DNA of 43,570 nucleotides. Origin: a virus. The first letter of the stretch is position 1, and every line of letters starts with the position of its first letter. This document shows, piece after piece, positions 1-6,999 of the stretch. The stretch is from the IMG/VR virus record IMGVR_UViG_3300009105_000010, positions 1-43,570 of that record. One strand, given 5' to 3'. A program made the position numbers and the translations under genes. The notes beneath the pieces were generated by a model, which saw nothing but the letters and a program-made list of their open reading frames with translations, was not told the DNA's origin and did not search any database.

Positions 1-119
1 CGTGTACTGTATGTGGTATGGTCTATAACATCAGAGTAAACAATGAAATGTAAATGTTGCGGAACTGATCCGCTTGAACTGAGAGAGACCGATAACAACC
101 AGATCCAGGCGTGTACTGT
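1..119. repeat. Terminal redundancy, copy 1 (identical to 43452-43570)
   Basis: Positions 1-119 match 43452-43570 base for base, and reading frames continue cleanly across the join, so the sequence is a closed circle or has short direct terminal repeats. The repeat lies in an early gene and not beside the terminase genes. That favours an assembly overlap of a circular or circularly permuted genome over a physical packaging end. The exact length of 119 is also a common assembler word size (inference). Confidence 0.9.
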
Positions 120-336
120 TTGTGGTGTGGTCTATAACATCGAAGGTAGGAAACCAACGATCGTAGTCAAGAATCTTAAAGGACATAGAGAATATTGGAA
201 TCGGTTTGCTATGAACTGTTGTCCTGGCGCTTACAATATGGGCGGTAGTCCAAACGAGGTGGCTACACAGCATGAGATAGAGCATTTCAAGGCATACGTC
301 AAAGCGCATCCTCACGAGTTTGGAGGTGAAGAATGA
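43..336 (+). CDS. Zinc-ribbon protein, full-length copy
   Basis: This is a 97-residue protein of unknown function. Its N-terminus carries a two-knuckle zinc ribbon: C3-x2-C6 (with an extra C5) and C24-x2-C27. A polar, histidine-containing C-terminal half (HEIEHFKAYVKAHPHEF) follows. The first 77 bases of the gene are repeated in the partial copy at 43385, which lies immediately upstream once the circle is closed. The start is preceded by an AGAGTAAACA leader that is present before both copies. The stop overlaps the next start by four bases, so the two are probably translationally coupled. Small zinc-ribbon proteins like this are common in phage early operons. No specific role can be assigned. 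Confidence 0.75.
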   Translation: MKCKCCGTDPLELRETDNNQIQACTVCGVVYNIEGRKPTIVVKNLKGHREYWNRFAMNCCPGAYNMGGSPNEVATQHEIEHFKAYVKAHPHEFGGEE

Positions 337-566
337 GCCAATGTAATTATTGCTGTTTACGAGAGATTAAAAAAGATGCCAAGGTGAACAGTAAAAAAGT
401 ATTAATTATTGGATCTAAGCAAGGTGGATTAAACGTTTTTGTAATTCCTAAAGACATAAAAATTGATAAGGAATTTACTGACAAACTTAGAGCATTGAGA
501 CAAAGTTCAGATAGTGAATATTTCTCAGCCTGGTTTATGTCATTAGGCAGACATTGTGAGTGTTAA
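333..566 (+). CDS. Small cysteine-rich hypothetical protein
   Basis: This 77-residue protein is not recognised. It has a CxxCC group near the N-terminus (C4, C7, C8) and a CEC group at the very C-terminus. Together these could bind a metal ion if the ends meet. The middle is a basic alpha/beta-looking segment. The ATG overlaps the previous stop (ATGA), and GGAGGTG sits just upstream. It is part of the rightward early operon. Confidence 0.6.
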   Translation: MSQCNYCCLREIKKDAKVNSKKVLIIGSKQGGLNVFVIPKDIKIDKEFTDKLRALRQSSDSEYFSAWFMSLGRHCEC

Positions 567-569
567 GGA

Positions 570-980
570 ATGACCGGACCACAACTCAAAGCGTGTCCTT
601 TCTGCGGTGGTGAGGCAAAACTTCATCAATATAAAAATCCAGAGATACCAGAGTTTCTTTACAAAGTTTACTGTCTAGTTTGTGGCGTTGAGAAAAAAGG
701 TTATGATAGTCCGTTGGCAGCCATAAAAGCCTGGAACAACCGTAAGTATATATTCGAGTTTGAAGCGATGAGGATTTATCGAGCAACTATTGTCCGGAAT
801 ATATTACAGATGACAAAGGATTATAACACGATCAAGAGTACCGAATCACTGAATGTTATGATCGCACACCATCCGGATGATATTAAAACCAGCTTGAAGC
901 CGGATCCTATTCGTGATGGATCTTGGACCGTAATAGACAACACCATCAGGATCGCAGCCTTAGATAAGGTGGAGAAATGA
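570..980 (+). CDS. Lar-like restriction alleviation family protein (zinc finger)
   Basis: The first 60 residues match the pattern of the Lar restriction-alleviation family: LKACPFCGGEAKL, then a second pair in YCLVCGVEKKGYDSP, ending AIKAWNNR. The C9-x2-C12 and C-x2-C pairs form a zinc ribbon. In Rac prophage, Lar modulates host type I restriction-modification, but most phage members of the family are uncharacterised, so that activity here is only inferred. The protein has 136 residues, about twice the usual length. Residues after 60 form an additional domain I do not recognise. It starts three bases after the previous stop with AAGGA at very short spacing. The stop overlaps the next gene by four bases. 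Confidence 0.75.
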   Translation: MTGPQLKACPFCGGEAKLHQYKNPEIPEFLYKVYCLVCGVEKKGYDSPLAAIKAWNNRKYIFEFEAMRIYRATIVRNILQMTKDYNTIKSTESLNVMIAHHPDDIKTSLKPDPIRDGSWTVIDNTIRIAALDKVEK

Positions 981-1255
981 CGCTTGAAGAAGAGGTCCGT
1001 ATATTTTTTCATAATATGTGGAAGGATTTTGATTCTGGTAAAATCAAGATTGGAGATATGGACGAGTATTTTCTTCCGGATGATCTTGAAGAGCGTGTAA
1101 CCGAGTTGATTAAAAAAAAGATTAAGGATTGCGCTGAACTCGCTAATAAAATTTTCATTTGGCTTGGAGCCAATAGAGATAAGATGCCAGCTGATCTTGT
1201 CAGATCATTACAGGATTTAGCTGATAGGATGAAGGAATCTAAAAGTGAAAGTTAA
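977..1255 (+). CDS. Hypothetical helical protein
   Basis: This 92-residue protein is not recognised. It is charged and predominantly alpha-helical in appearance, without cysteine motifs or membrane segments. The start overlaps the preceding stop (ATGA) behind the GGTGGAGA of the previous gene's end. The next gene begins inside its last codons. Its position indicates an early accessory gene. Confidence 0.6.
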   Translation: MTLEEEVRIFFHNMWKDFDSGKIKIGDMDEYFLPDDLEERVTELIKKKIKDCAELANKIFIWLGANRDKMPADLVRSLQDLADRMKESKSES

Positions 1256-1403
1256 AACTAAGGTTGAGATAATAACATTTGTTTCTCTATGTGTCGGAAC
1301 AATCTTATTCATAGCGACCACATCATTTTTAACATTCTTAGGACTGGTTTTGATTGCAGCTGGCATAAGGATATTACCTGGTATTAAGTATATCGATGAA
1401 TGA
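1245..1403 (+). CDS. Small two-helix membrane protein (GTG start)
   Basis: A 52-residue ORF starts at GTG 1245 behind AAGGAATC and overlaps the end of the previous gene. After a short basic N-terminus (MKVKTKVE) it has two hydrophobic stretches, roughly residues 9-23 and 27-42, separated by a short polar turn. It is probably an inner-membrane hairpin protein. It ends just before a dyad sequence and the next ribosome binding site. Function is unknown. Confidence 0.55.
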   Translation: MKVKTKVEIITFVSLCVGTILFIATTSFLTFLGLVLIAAGIRILPGIKYIDE

Positions 1404-1406
1404 TTA

Positions 1407-1435
1407 TACGACAATTCCGTTACACATTTGTCGTA
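1407..1435. repeat. Inverted repeat between early genes
   Basis: The perfect 8-bp arms TACGACAA (1407-1414) and TTGTCGTA (1428-1435) are separated by 13 nt and fill the gap between two early genes. There is no U-tract, so it is a poor intrinsic terminator. It could be an RNA hairpin or a protein-binding dyad. Confidence 0.5.
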
Positions 1436-1457
1436 AAACAGAGAGAGGAGTTTAAAC

Positions 1458-1661
1458 ATGGATAGAGAAACAGTCGAGAAGGCTGCTAAAATCAACCAGG
1501 AGATCACTTTGCTTAATGATATGTTGCAAACCTCAAGTGGTGTAACTCAGATAAGCAAAGGAGCGCAACGTTACACCGTTCCTGGTGCGCTCGATGGTCC
1601 GATAATAAAGTTACTCAAAAACAGACTGACCAAGTTAGAAAAGGAGCTGGCTGCATTATGA
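1458..1661 (+). CDS. Hypothetical coiled-coil-like protein
   Basis: This is a 67-residue protein with two helical, heptad-like segments (residues 1-25 and 50-66) flanking a short glycine- and threonine-containing middle. The start is well supported by GAGAGGAGTTTAAAC directly before the ATG. The stop overlaps the next start (ATGA). The family is not recognised. Confidence 0.65.
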   Translation: MDRETVEKAAKINQEITLLNDMLQTSSGVTQISKGAQRYTVPGALDGPIIKLLKNRLTKLEKELAAL

Positions 1662-1900
1662 CGATTATGTTACATCCGGTCGATGATGTTATATTGATTG
1701 ATGATACCAGGCTGGACAGTTTCCTCGATCGACTGAAGAGTTGTTTTAATATTGGATATATACCTGTCGGTGGTGCTACCATATACTTCGAAGAACCAAA
1801 AGGAATTAATGAAGGTAAGCCACCAAGAAAATGTTATTCTATAGTTATGGTAAAGCATAAAGGAGTTAAGATGCTACATGATAGAATAATTCAAACGTAA
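1658..1900 (+). CDS. Hypothetical protein
   Basis: This 80-residue protein looks like a compact alpha/beta fold. Strand-like hydrophobic stretches (VILID, GYIPVGGATIYF, CYSIVMVKH) alternate with polar loops. It is translationally coupled to the gene before it (ATGA), and AAGGAG lies about ten bases upstream of the ATG. I do not recognise the family. Confidence 0.6.
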   Translation: MTIMLHPVDDVILIDDTRLDSFLDRLKSCFNIGYIPVGGATIYFEEPKGINEGKPPRKCYSIVMVKHKGVKMLHDRIIQT

Positions 1901-1917
1901 CCAGGAGGACCATGACC

Positions 1918-2184
1918 ATGGCGAGAAAACTCGTAGCAACAAAATACCGTGTCAGGATCGAAGTAGTACATACATTTGAAATCACTGGTAAACGTATACG
2001 TGAAAAGGTAGCCGATACTGGAAATGAACTTGACAATGGATCAGTATATGATTGGATTGATGATCCTAACACATACATTGATAAAGACAGTAATGAGATC
2101 TACGATCAAACCGTTGAAGCTCTTGATGTGGTGGCGGTGATCCAGGCTGTCAACAGGATCCACGAAACAGGTGCAAAGAAATGA
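1918..2184 (+). CDS. Hypothetical protein
   Basis: This 88-residue protein of unknown function has a basic N-terminus and an acidic middle. The start at 1918 is chosen over the in-frame ATG at 1912 because AGGAGG ends at 1908, nine bases before 1918 but only three before 1912. The stop overlaps the next start by four bases. There is no membrane segment or metal motif. Confidence 0.65.
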   Translation: MARKLVATKYRVRIEVVHTFEITGKRIREKVADTGNELDNGSVYDWIDDPNTYIDKDSNEIYDQTVEALDVVAVIQAVNRIHETGAKK

Positions 2185-2399
2185 AATATTACTTTGTCCT
2201 GTGGTATAATTATGACGGTAATAAAGTGGACCGATTCCTTGATAACGAAAAAGAAAAAGCTGAAGACTTTATTGCGACAATAAAACAGAAAGAAGAGCTG
2301 CAAGATTATGGTACTGAATTGAGTTATGTGATACTTGGTGAAGAGGTTAAAGTTGAGACTGTCGAAGTAACCAAAAAGGTTGTGATTAAAGATGAATGA
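2181..2399 (+). CDS. Hypothetical protein
   Basis: This is a 72-residue protein with an aromatic strand-like N-terminus (YYFVLWYNYDG), a charged helix, and a valine-rich end (VKVETVEVTKKVVI). It is coupled to the previous gene by ATGA and overlaps the next by eight bases. Nothing in the sequence identifies a function. Confidence 0.6.
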   Translation: MKYYFVLWYNYDGNKVDRFLDNEKEKAEDFIATIKQKEELQDYGTELSYVILGEEVKVETVEVTKKVVIKDE

Positions 2400-2736
2400 G
2401 GAAGTCAAAAAGAAGTTTCCAAAAGCGTATGACCTTATGATGTCATACTTCAAGCTGGAATACAACGAGAAATACGGTACTCTTCAGCTAAAAGGTCATC
2501 CTCTATCATCTTGGCATCCTCGTGGTCTTTATGATTTCTTCGCTCATTATAAAATATACTTTGGTCTTAATCCTATTTTGGTTAATCGGTTTGAATTGAG
2601 AGTCTATCAACAGTGTCCAGAAAAAGGTCATGAGAATTTCTTGAATTGTATTTATTGTGGTGAATTTGAGTCACAATCGAGAGCTGAAGATATTGGATTT
2701 CCTAAAGCATTTGAGATCCTGGAAAAGAGACTATGA
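2392..2736 (+). CDS. Hypothetical protein with CxxC near the C-terminus
   Basis: This 114-residue protein has many aromatics in its first half (DLMMSYFKLEY, RGLYDFFAHYKIYFG) and a likely metal site near the end (C75, then CIYC at about 86-89). It is the last small gene before the replication initiator and overlaps it by four bases. The function is not recognised. A replication accessory role is possible only from its position. Confidence 0.6.
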   Translation: MNEEVKKKFPKAYDLMMSYFKLEYNEKYGTLQLKGHPLSSWHPRGLYDFFAHYKIYFGLNPILVNRFELRVYQQCPEKGHENFLNCIYCGEFESQSRAEDIGFPKAFEILEKRL

Positions 2737-3506
2737 AGTGGTTTAGACTGTACTCTGATATACTGCAAAATAAAAAGGTGATGCAGCTGCCTGAAGCTAT
2801 GCGCTGGCGCTATGTGGCGCTTAAAGCATTGGCTAATATTCAAACACCAAGAGGTACACTTCCAAGCAATGAGGACATCAGTTTTGAGCTTCGATTGTCA
2901 CCTTTAGAAGTGGAAGAAACGCTTAAATTATTTCAGTCCAAACATTTTTCATTTTTAGAATTAAAATACGGAAAACTTCGCATTAGGAATTGGAAGAAAC
3001 GACAGTTCATTTCTGATGATATTACAGCTCGTACTCGACGACACAAAGGAACGGAAAAGGAACGTTCCTCGGAACATGATAGGAACGAAAAAGGAACGTC
3101 ACCAGATAACAGAGTACAGAATACAGATAAAAAGAAAAAAAGAAAGAAAAAAAGAAAAGACCTATCGCTCGAATCTATTGATCCAGTTAAATTCAAAGAG
3201 AAGTTTCCTGGTATCGATGTAGAAACTGAGCTTGAGAAGTTTAAGGACCACTTAAAATCTAAAGGCATAAGGCGTAAAGACTATCACGCTGCATTTCGTA
3301 ACTGGTTAAGATCTCCGTATACTCCAAGAATTGAGGTGAAACCGGAAGATCCGAAACAAGTCCTTTATCGGTGTCCGGTACACGAAGACAGTTTTACGTG
3401 GGATGTGCCAGGAAAGAAGACACTACGTTGCAGATTTAAAGATGTACACATGAATATTTGCAACGAAATAGCGGTAGAAGAATCTAGCGATTCAACCATT
3501 CCTTAA
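2733..3506 (+). CDS. Replication initiator / replisome organizer-like protein
   Basis: The 257-residue protein probably initiates phage DNA replication by binding the origin and recruiting the host helicase. Residues 1-105 have the pattern of the phage replisome-organizer N-terminal winged helix (WFRLYSDIL...KVMQLPEAMRWRYVALKALAN). Next is a highly charged linker with a poly-lysine/arginine run near residue 135. Residues about 150-195 resemble the C-terminal segment of phage O-like initiators (KFKDHLKSKGIRRKDYHAAFRNWLRS). A cysteine/histidine tail (CPVH, C, C) may bind zinc. It ends the early operon and overlaps the convergent gene by 23 bp. No helicase loader, primase or polymerase gene follows. 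The family assignment is from pattern recognition only. Confidence 0.7.
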   Translation: MKWFRLYSDILQNKKVMQLPEAMRWRYVALKALANIQTPRGTLPSNEDISFELRLSPLEVEETLKLFQSKHFSFLELKYGKLRIRNWKKRQFISDDITARTRRHKGTEKERSSEHDRNEKGTSPDNRVQNTDKKKKRKKKRKDLSLESIDPVKFKEKFPGIDVETELEKFKDHLKSKGIRRKDYHAAFRNWLRSPYTPRIEVKPEDPKQVLYRCPVHEDSFTWDVPGKKTLRCRFKDVHMNICNEIAVEESSDSTIP

Positions 3507-3663
3507 CGATCTCACCAAGTACGCTCTGTACTGTCCTTCCTACAACAACACACCTGGCTCTTAATCTGCGCCAATCTTCCTCCGAAATCTCTATCTTGAC
3601 ATTGGTCTTGACTGGCGGTTTGTTTCGCTTTGGTGGGCGTCCTCGTGGCTTTATATAGGTCAT
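3484..3663 (-). CDS. AT-hook plus ribbon-helix-helix-like DNA-binding protein
   Basis: This 59-residue protein starts with a PRGRPPKR segment, the core pattern of an AT-hook that grips the minor groove of A/T-rich DNA. It continues as a beta strand and two helices (VKIEISEEDWRRLR, then a QSVLGEIVKEWLN helix) typical of ribbon-helix-helix regulators. Ribbon-helix-helix proteins work as dimers on palindromic operators. AGGAG lies about eight bases before the ATG. It is the last gene of the leftward cluster and converges on, and overlaps, the replication initiator gene. It could therefore influence that gene both as a repressor and through antisense transcription (inference). Confidence 0.7.
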   Translation of the reverse strand: MTYIKPRGRPPKRNKPPVKTNVKIEISEEDWRRLRARCVVVGRTVQSVLGEIVKEWLNR

Positions 3664-3706
3664 TCTATTGGTCTCCTGGTAATATGTTAATTTAATAATT
3701 TCTTAG

Positions 3707-3753
3707 GACCGGAGCCAGGAGTCGAACCTGGTAGATCTGACCAACCTCCGGTC
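3707..3753 (-). other. tRNA-like acceptor/T-arm element (truncated tRNA)
   Basis: Read on the minus strand, a perfect 8-bp stem GACCGGAG/CTCCGGTC encloses a 14-nt segment and a complete T arm, CCAGG-TTCGACT-CCTGG. The loop fits the tRNA consensus TTCRANY. The 14-nt segment GTTGGTCAGATCTA resembles a D-loop. The anticodon arm and most of the D arm are missing, so this cannot be a decoding tRNA. It may be a degenerate tRNA, a remnant of an old integration site, or a structured RNA that mimics tRNA. It sits between two genes of the leftward cluster. Confidence 0.5.
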
Positions 3754-3775
3754 TTGGCGTGCCTATCAGCAGGCG

Positions 3776-4069
3776 TTAAAGTTCTCTACAACTGAAGTGC
3801 ATCGATGAGTCCAGAATTACCACCTGTTCATCCGGATCAATACCTAGCTTTTCAGTGTTGAATCGTTCTGCAAGCGCACAGGCTTCTTCGTAATCCTTAC
3901 CAAAGTACCAAGGCGCTGATCCGGAACCTCTACCAGTTAGCGGAAAATGACCAGGTGTGTCCTAAAATACGATCGAAGGAACAAAACCTTTATCGTCAAC
4001 ATAAGAGTCAATCGGTATCCAGTAGATCCAGCGCTTTTCAGCCATTAGCTTGTTGATTTCATTTACCAT
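3776..4069 (-). pseudogene. Small phage gene interrupted by an in-frame amber codon
   Basis: From ATG 4069, behind a good CAGGAGG site, the frame runs to a TAG at 3964-3962 (codon 36). It then continues open for another 61 codons to TAA at 3776. The two halves read as one protein: ...IYWIPIDSYVDDKGFVPSIVF, stop, DTPGHFPLTGRGSGSAPWYFG...AERFNTEKLGIDPDEQVVILDSSM. This pattern resembles a small conserved phage protein of unknown function. The second half has no usable start of its own. TAG is used as an ordinary stop by several genes here (capsid, 12678, 36390), so genome-wide recoding is unlikely. The simplest reading is a recent nonsense mutation, possibly from GAG or CAG, or a sequencing error. 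Confidence 0.65.
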
Positions 4070-4084
4070 GTCTAATCCTCCTGG

Positions 4085-4369
4085 TTAAATAATTGCATCA
4101 ACGTAGGTGTCCAGGTTCCACCAGTTGTTTGGTAAACCGTAGAAACCTATATCCTCAGATCGCTCTTTGACTTTGTTCCAGCGATCAACAATATGTTTTT
4201 CTTGTATAGTGAGCTTGTCACCATTAGCGGATCGGACAGCCTGCTTTGCAAGAGATTTCAACTCCATCCGGATCCAGCGCAGAGCTTTGATCTGTATGTA
4301 GAGTTGAGATCTTTCCTGCTCGACAAGTGCGATCTCACCAGCGATGTCTATCACATGGTCACTTATCAT
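4085..4369 (-). CDS. Hypothetical helical protein
   Basis: This 94-residue protein is first in the leftward cluster, with a strong AAGGAGGACAAAAG leader before the ATG. It appears to be two or three long helices (EIALVEQERSQLYIQIKALRWIRMELKSLAKQA) followed by a tryptophan-containing tail. I do not recognise the family. A 14-codon leader ORF overlaps its start. The cluster runs opposite to the flanking lytic genes and may be independently regulated. Confidence 0.65.
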   Translation of the reverse strand: MISDHVIDIAGEIALVEQERSQLYIQIKALRWIRMELKSLAKQAVRSANGDKLTIQEKHIVDRWNKVKERSEDIGFYGLPNNWWNLDTYVDAII

Positions 4370-4410
4370 CTTTTGTCCTCCTTACGAAAGTTTAGCGGTC
4401 TATTTTGCAT
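4366..4410 (-). CDS. Possible 14-residue leader ORF
   Basis: A short ORF starting MQNRPLNFRK ends with a TGA that overlaps the next ATG (ATGA), and it encodes the ribosome binding site of the next gene within its last codons. Its own start has only a weak AAGAG before it. It may serve translational coupling, or may be chance. Confidence 0.25.
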   Translation of the reverse strand: MQNRPLNFRKEDKR

Positions 4411-4522
4411 CTCTTAAGTTTCCTTGACTGTCATTGTACCTCAAAATTAAGCCTGCCTTCACTGTAATTCAAGTATTATTTGTACTACCATTAATAAAAG
4501 GTATAAGTAAACGTTACAATGA

Positions 4523-4545
4523 TGTGACAAAAAAGCGGTTGAAAT
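4523..4545 (+). promoter_or_regulatory. Repeated intergenic motif before the packaging/head block
   Basis: TGTGACAA followed by an A-run and CGGTTGAAAT occurs here and again at 28346-28366, with a two-base difference in spacing. In both places it precedes a rightward gene block after an AT-rich gap. TTGAAA could be a -35 element, with AAGATAACT about 17 bases downstream as a weak -10. It could instead be a binding site for a phage late activator. Confidence 0.45.
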
Positions 4546-4584
4546 CCACTGACTTTTTAAGATAACTTAATAACCGGACCACAA

Positions 4585-4869
4585 ATGAACTCGGCTTCGC
4601 TTATAATCATCTTAGTTGTTACTCACCTAATCGCTGTAATTATAGGTCACTTAATCACTGTACGATCGCTCGCTGGCCAATCAATATTCAAGAACCTGTT
4701 TAAACGTCGAAATGGTAGACCTGGTGAACTAAGTGAGGAAGAACTCCTGGAAGAAAGCGGTGTACCACCTGTCCTTGATGAGCGCTGGCAAGAACGTGAA
4801 ACCGCTGGCGTGATCGATCATGAAGAACCAGAAGTTGAAGAAGAGTATGACAGAGAGATCTCAAGCTGA
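4585..4869 (+). CDS. Small membrane protein with acidic cytoplasmic tail
   Basis: This 94-residue protein has one strong N-terminal transmembrane helix (residues 4-25), a basic patch (FKNLFKRRNGR) that fits the positive-inside rule, and a very acidic tail (EEELLEESG...DHEEPEVEEEYDRE). It is the first gene of the late block, after the repeated promoter-like motif. The ribosome binding site is weak. Small anchored proteins of this kind occur near terminase genes in some phages, but no function can be given. Confidence 0.55.
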   Translation: MNSASLIIILVVTHLIAVIIGHLITVRSLAGQSIFKNLFKRRNGRPGELSEEELLEESGVPPVLDERWQERETAGVIDHEEPEVEEEYDREISS

Positions 4870-4909
4870 AGGAAGCGCGAAATTTCAGCGCTATAACGTA
4901 TGTTATTAG

Positions 4910-4915
4910 TATAAT
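4910..4915 (+). promoter_or_regulatory. Candidate -10 box upstream of the terminase genes
   Basis: The gap 4870-5128 contains a consensus TATAAT at 4910-4915 without a clear -35 hexamer. Just before it is a short dyad, AGCGC-GAAATTTC-AGCGC (about 4874-4891). A weak ORF follows (ATG 4949, stop 5113). It has no recognisable features and I do not call it a gene. The gap may also hold the packaging recognition site, since it adjoins the small terminase gene. Confidence 0.3.
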
Positions 4916-5128
4916 CTTATGTATAGAGGATATATACAAAGAGTAAAAATGTGTACTGGCTTTGTTGCTTTTTTTTCTTCCTCATTATTTACGCAAAGAT
5001 CTTGCATCGACAGACAGCTCCTTTGGACTGACTTAATCAACAATGAGAGTAATTTAACTGGTATCAATGACTTGCGAAAACGACCTCGAGAAGTTGAAAT
5101 TGAGAAATGTTGAAAGCATGAGTTTGTA

Positions 5129-5542
5129 ATGGCAGAGGTCACAAAGGAAGCACAGTATTTGGAACTGCTTGTTAATGCAGAAGAACCATTGTCTCAGAAA
5201 GAGGTCATGGAGACTTTGGACATTTCACCGTCAACAGCATGGAGATATGCCAAGAAGTTAAAGGATAAGATCGCAGAAGCAGCTAAAGACTATGCACGAT
5301 CGTTGGCTTTGGAGATGGTGAACAACCTGAGGAAGAACGCAAATAACGGTGATACCGGAGCAGCTGTCAAGATCCTGGAGGTTGGAGAGGTTTACATACC
5401 AAGACAGAAATCGACGATAGACGGTATACCAGTTACAGGAGTGATCGTACTGCCTGAGAGAGTCATGGTGGACCAGGTTTCAGGAGAATCGGACGAAAAG
5501 TATTTGGATCCGGCTAAAGAGGTCAAACCAACAGATGAGTGA
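5129..5542 (+). CDS. terS: Terminase small subunit
   Basis: This 137-residue protein likely recognises the packaging site and hands concatemeric DNA to the large subunit. Residues about 18-48 form a helix-turn-helix (LSQKEVMETLDISPSTAWRYAKKLKDKI). A helical region (AAKDYARSLALEMVNNLRKNANNGDTGAAVKILE) suited to oligomer formation follows, and the tail is acidic. The assignment rests on this layout, the usual length and the position directly before the large subunit, which it overlaps by eight bases. The ribosome binding site is weak, so the start is less certain than the frame. Confidence 0.75.
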   Translation: MAEVTKEAQYLELLVNAEEPLSQKEVMETLDISPSTAWRYAKKLKDKIAEAAKDYARSLALEMVNNLRKNANNGDTGAAVKILEVGEVYIPRQKSTIDGIPVTGVIVLPERVMVDQVSGESDEKYLDPAKEVKPTDE

Positions 5543-6983
5543 AGAAAAACAACAAGTTAGCTGGTCTCCTCATCCTGGACCACAAACAGAAGCCTTGCAG
5601 ACGCTATGTTTCGAGACTCTGTACGGTGGAGCGAGAGGAGGAGGAAAAACAGATGCAGGACTCGCCTGGTTGACGTATGACTGCGAGCATCCACGTCTCC
5701 GTTGCCTGGTCATTCGCAAGAACGCTGATGACCTGTCGGACTGGTTGGATCGTGCCAGGCTCTTCTATCGTCCATTTAACGCTCAGGTCGTCGGTAAACC
5801 TGCACAGATACGTTTTCCATCAGGAGCGTTGATCCGGACCGGACACATGAAGGACGAAAACGCTTATACCAAGTATTTAGGTCACGAGTACCATAGAATA
5901 CTCGTTGAGGAGCTGACACTGATCGAGCGCCTTGATGACTACCTTAAATTGATAAGCTGCTGCCGATCTACCATAGCTGAATTGCGTCCGCAGGTGTTTG
6001 CGACCACCAATCCTGGAGCCTCTGGACATGGTTGGGTTAAGGACAGGTTCGTAGACGCAACGGAGCCTCGAAAAATTTATAAGGATCCAAAGACCGGATT
6101 GACGAGGATATTTATTCCTGCAAAGGTTACAGATAATCCGACGTTGATGAAATATCATCCGAAGTACATCGCATTTTTGGAGAGTTTGCCGGAGGATTTA
6201 CGTCGAGCGTGGAGAGATGGTGATTGGGACGTATTTGAAGGTCAATTTTTCAGCAAATGGCGCAGAGACATTCACGTATGCGAGCCATTTCCGATACCGC
6301 AGGAATGGTCGAAGTGTGTATCGATCGATTGGGGTTATGCACCGCATCCATTTTCGGTAGGCTGGTACACTAAGAGTTTCGAAGGACAGATTTTCAAATA
6401 CAGAGAGTCGTTAGGACACGAGACCGCGCCAAAAAATTTAGCGGAACATATCATAGAGTTATCTTCACAGGACGGACCGATAAATATGTTCATAGGAGAT
6501 ACTCAGATGTGGATACGGAATCCATATAGCGCAGGCGCACAGCAGACTTCCAAGGCTTTTAGTGATAAGAGCATAGCGGACACGATTACCAACGCTGGTA
6601 TTCCTTTACTGCAAGCGAATAAGGACAGACCAAACGGATGGATATTGATGAAGACTTTATTGGAGTGGGAAGGAAAAATAGGACCGGATGGCGAATACAT
6701 TTTAGAGAAGGAGCCGAAATTACATTATTTTTCGACTTGTAGAGAGTCCATCAAAGCTATTCCGGTCCAGATTCACGATCCAAAAAAACCAGGAGACATG
6801 AAGAAGAAGGACGGTGACGACACTTGCGACACCGATCGATACGCATTTATGCACATGACCGAGTCAGATCTTCCGGAAGCGGAGCCGACAGTTATGGATG
6901 GATTTGTTAAACAGGAGCGCAAAAAAATTCGAGGACCAGTTTACGCAGAGAAAGAGACTGGCGGAGGATGGATGGACTCATGA
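5535..6983 (+). CDS. terL: Terminase large subunit
   Basis: This 482-residue protein is the ATP-driven packaging motor and headful or site-specific nuclease. The ATPase domain shows Walker A GGARGGGKT (31-39), Walker B RILVEE (121-126), and the coupling motif ATTNPG (about 156-161). The RNase H-like nuclease domain shows SIDWG (D265) and IGDTQ (D322), with acidic residues again in the DDTCDTDRYAF segment near 431-441. Its length is normal for the family. It follows the small subunit and precedes the portal, the standard packaging order. Confidence 0.95.
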   Translation: MSEEKQQVSWSPHPGPQTEALQTLCFETLYGGARGGGKTDAGLAWLTYDCEHPRLRCLVIRKNADDLSDWLDRARLFYRPFNAQVVGKPAQIRFPSGALIRTGHMKDENAYTKYLGHEYHRILVEELTLIERLDDYLKLISCCRSTIAELRPQVFATTNPGASGHGWVKDRFVDATEPRKIYKDPKTGLTRIFIPAKVTDNPTLMKYHPKYIAFLESLPEDLRRAWRDGDWDVFEGQFFSKWRRDIHVCEPFPIPQEWSKCVSIDWGYAPHPFSVGWYTKSFEGQIFKYRESLGHETAPKNLAEHIIELSSQDGPINMFIGDTQMWIRNPYSAGAQQTSKAFSDKSIADTITNAGIPLLQANKDRPNGWILMKTLLEWEGKIGPDGEYILEKEPKLHYFSTCRESIKAIPVQIHDPKKPGDMKKKDGDDTCDTDRYAFMHMTESDLPEAEPTVMDGFVKQERKKIRGPVYAEKETGGGWMDS

Positions 6984-6999
6984 GTGGAGGAAGTGACAG

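Noticed and set aside
1407-1435. Inverted repeat as a Rho-independent terminator
   Set aside because: The 8-bp stem has a 13-nt loop and is followed by AAAC, not a T-run.
3707-3753. Idea that the tRNA-like element is an amber suppressor tRNA because CTA occurs in it
   Set aside because: There is no anticodon arm; the CTA lies next to the T stem, not in a loop. It cannot decode TAG.
3962-3964. Genome-wide reassignment of TAG
   Set aside because: TAG is a normal final stop in the capsid gene, at 12676-12678, 32345-32347 and 36388-36390, with correct neighbouring starts. Only one gene has an internal TAG.
4949-5113. ORF between the acidic membrane protein and the small terminase gene
   Set aside because: Weak start, no recognisable composition or motif, and an overlapping minus-strand ORF of similar length; more likely a regulatory or packaging-site gap.
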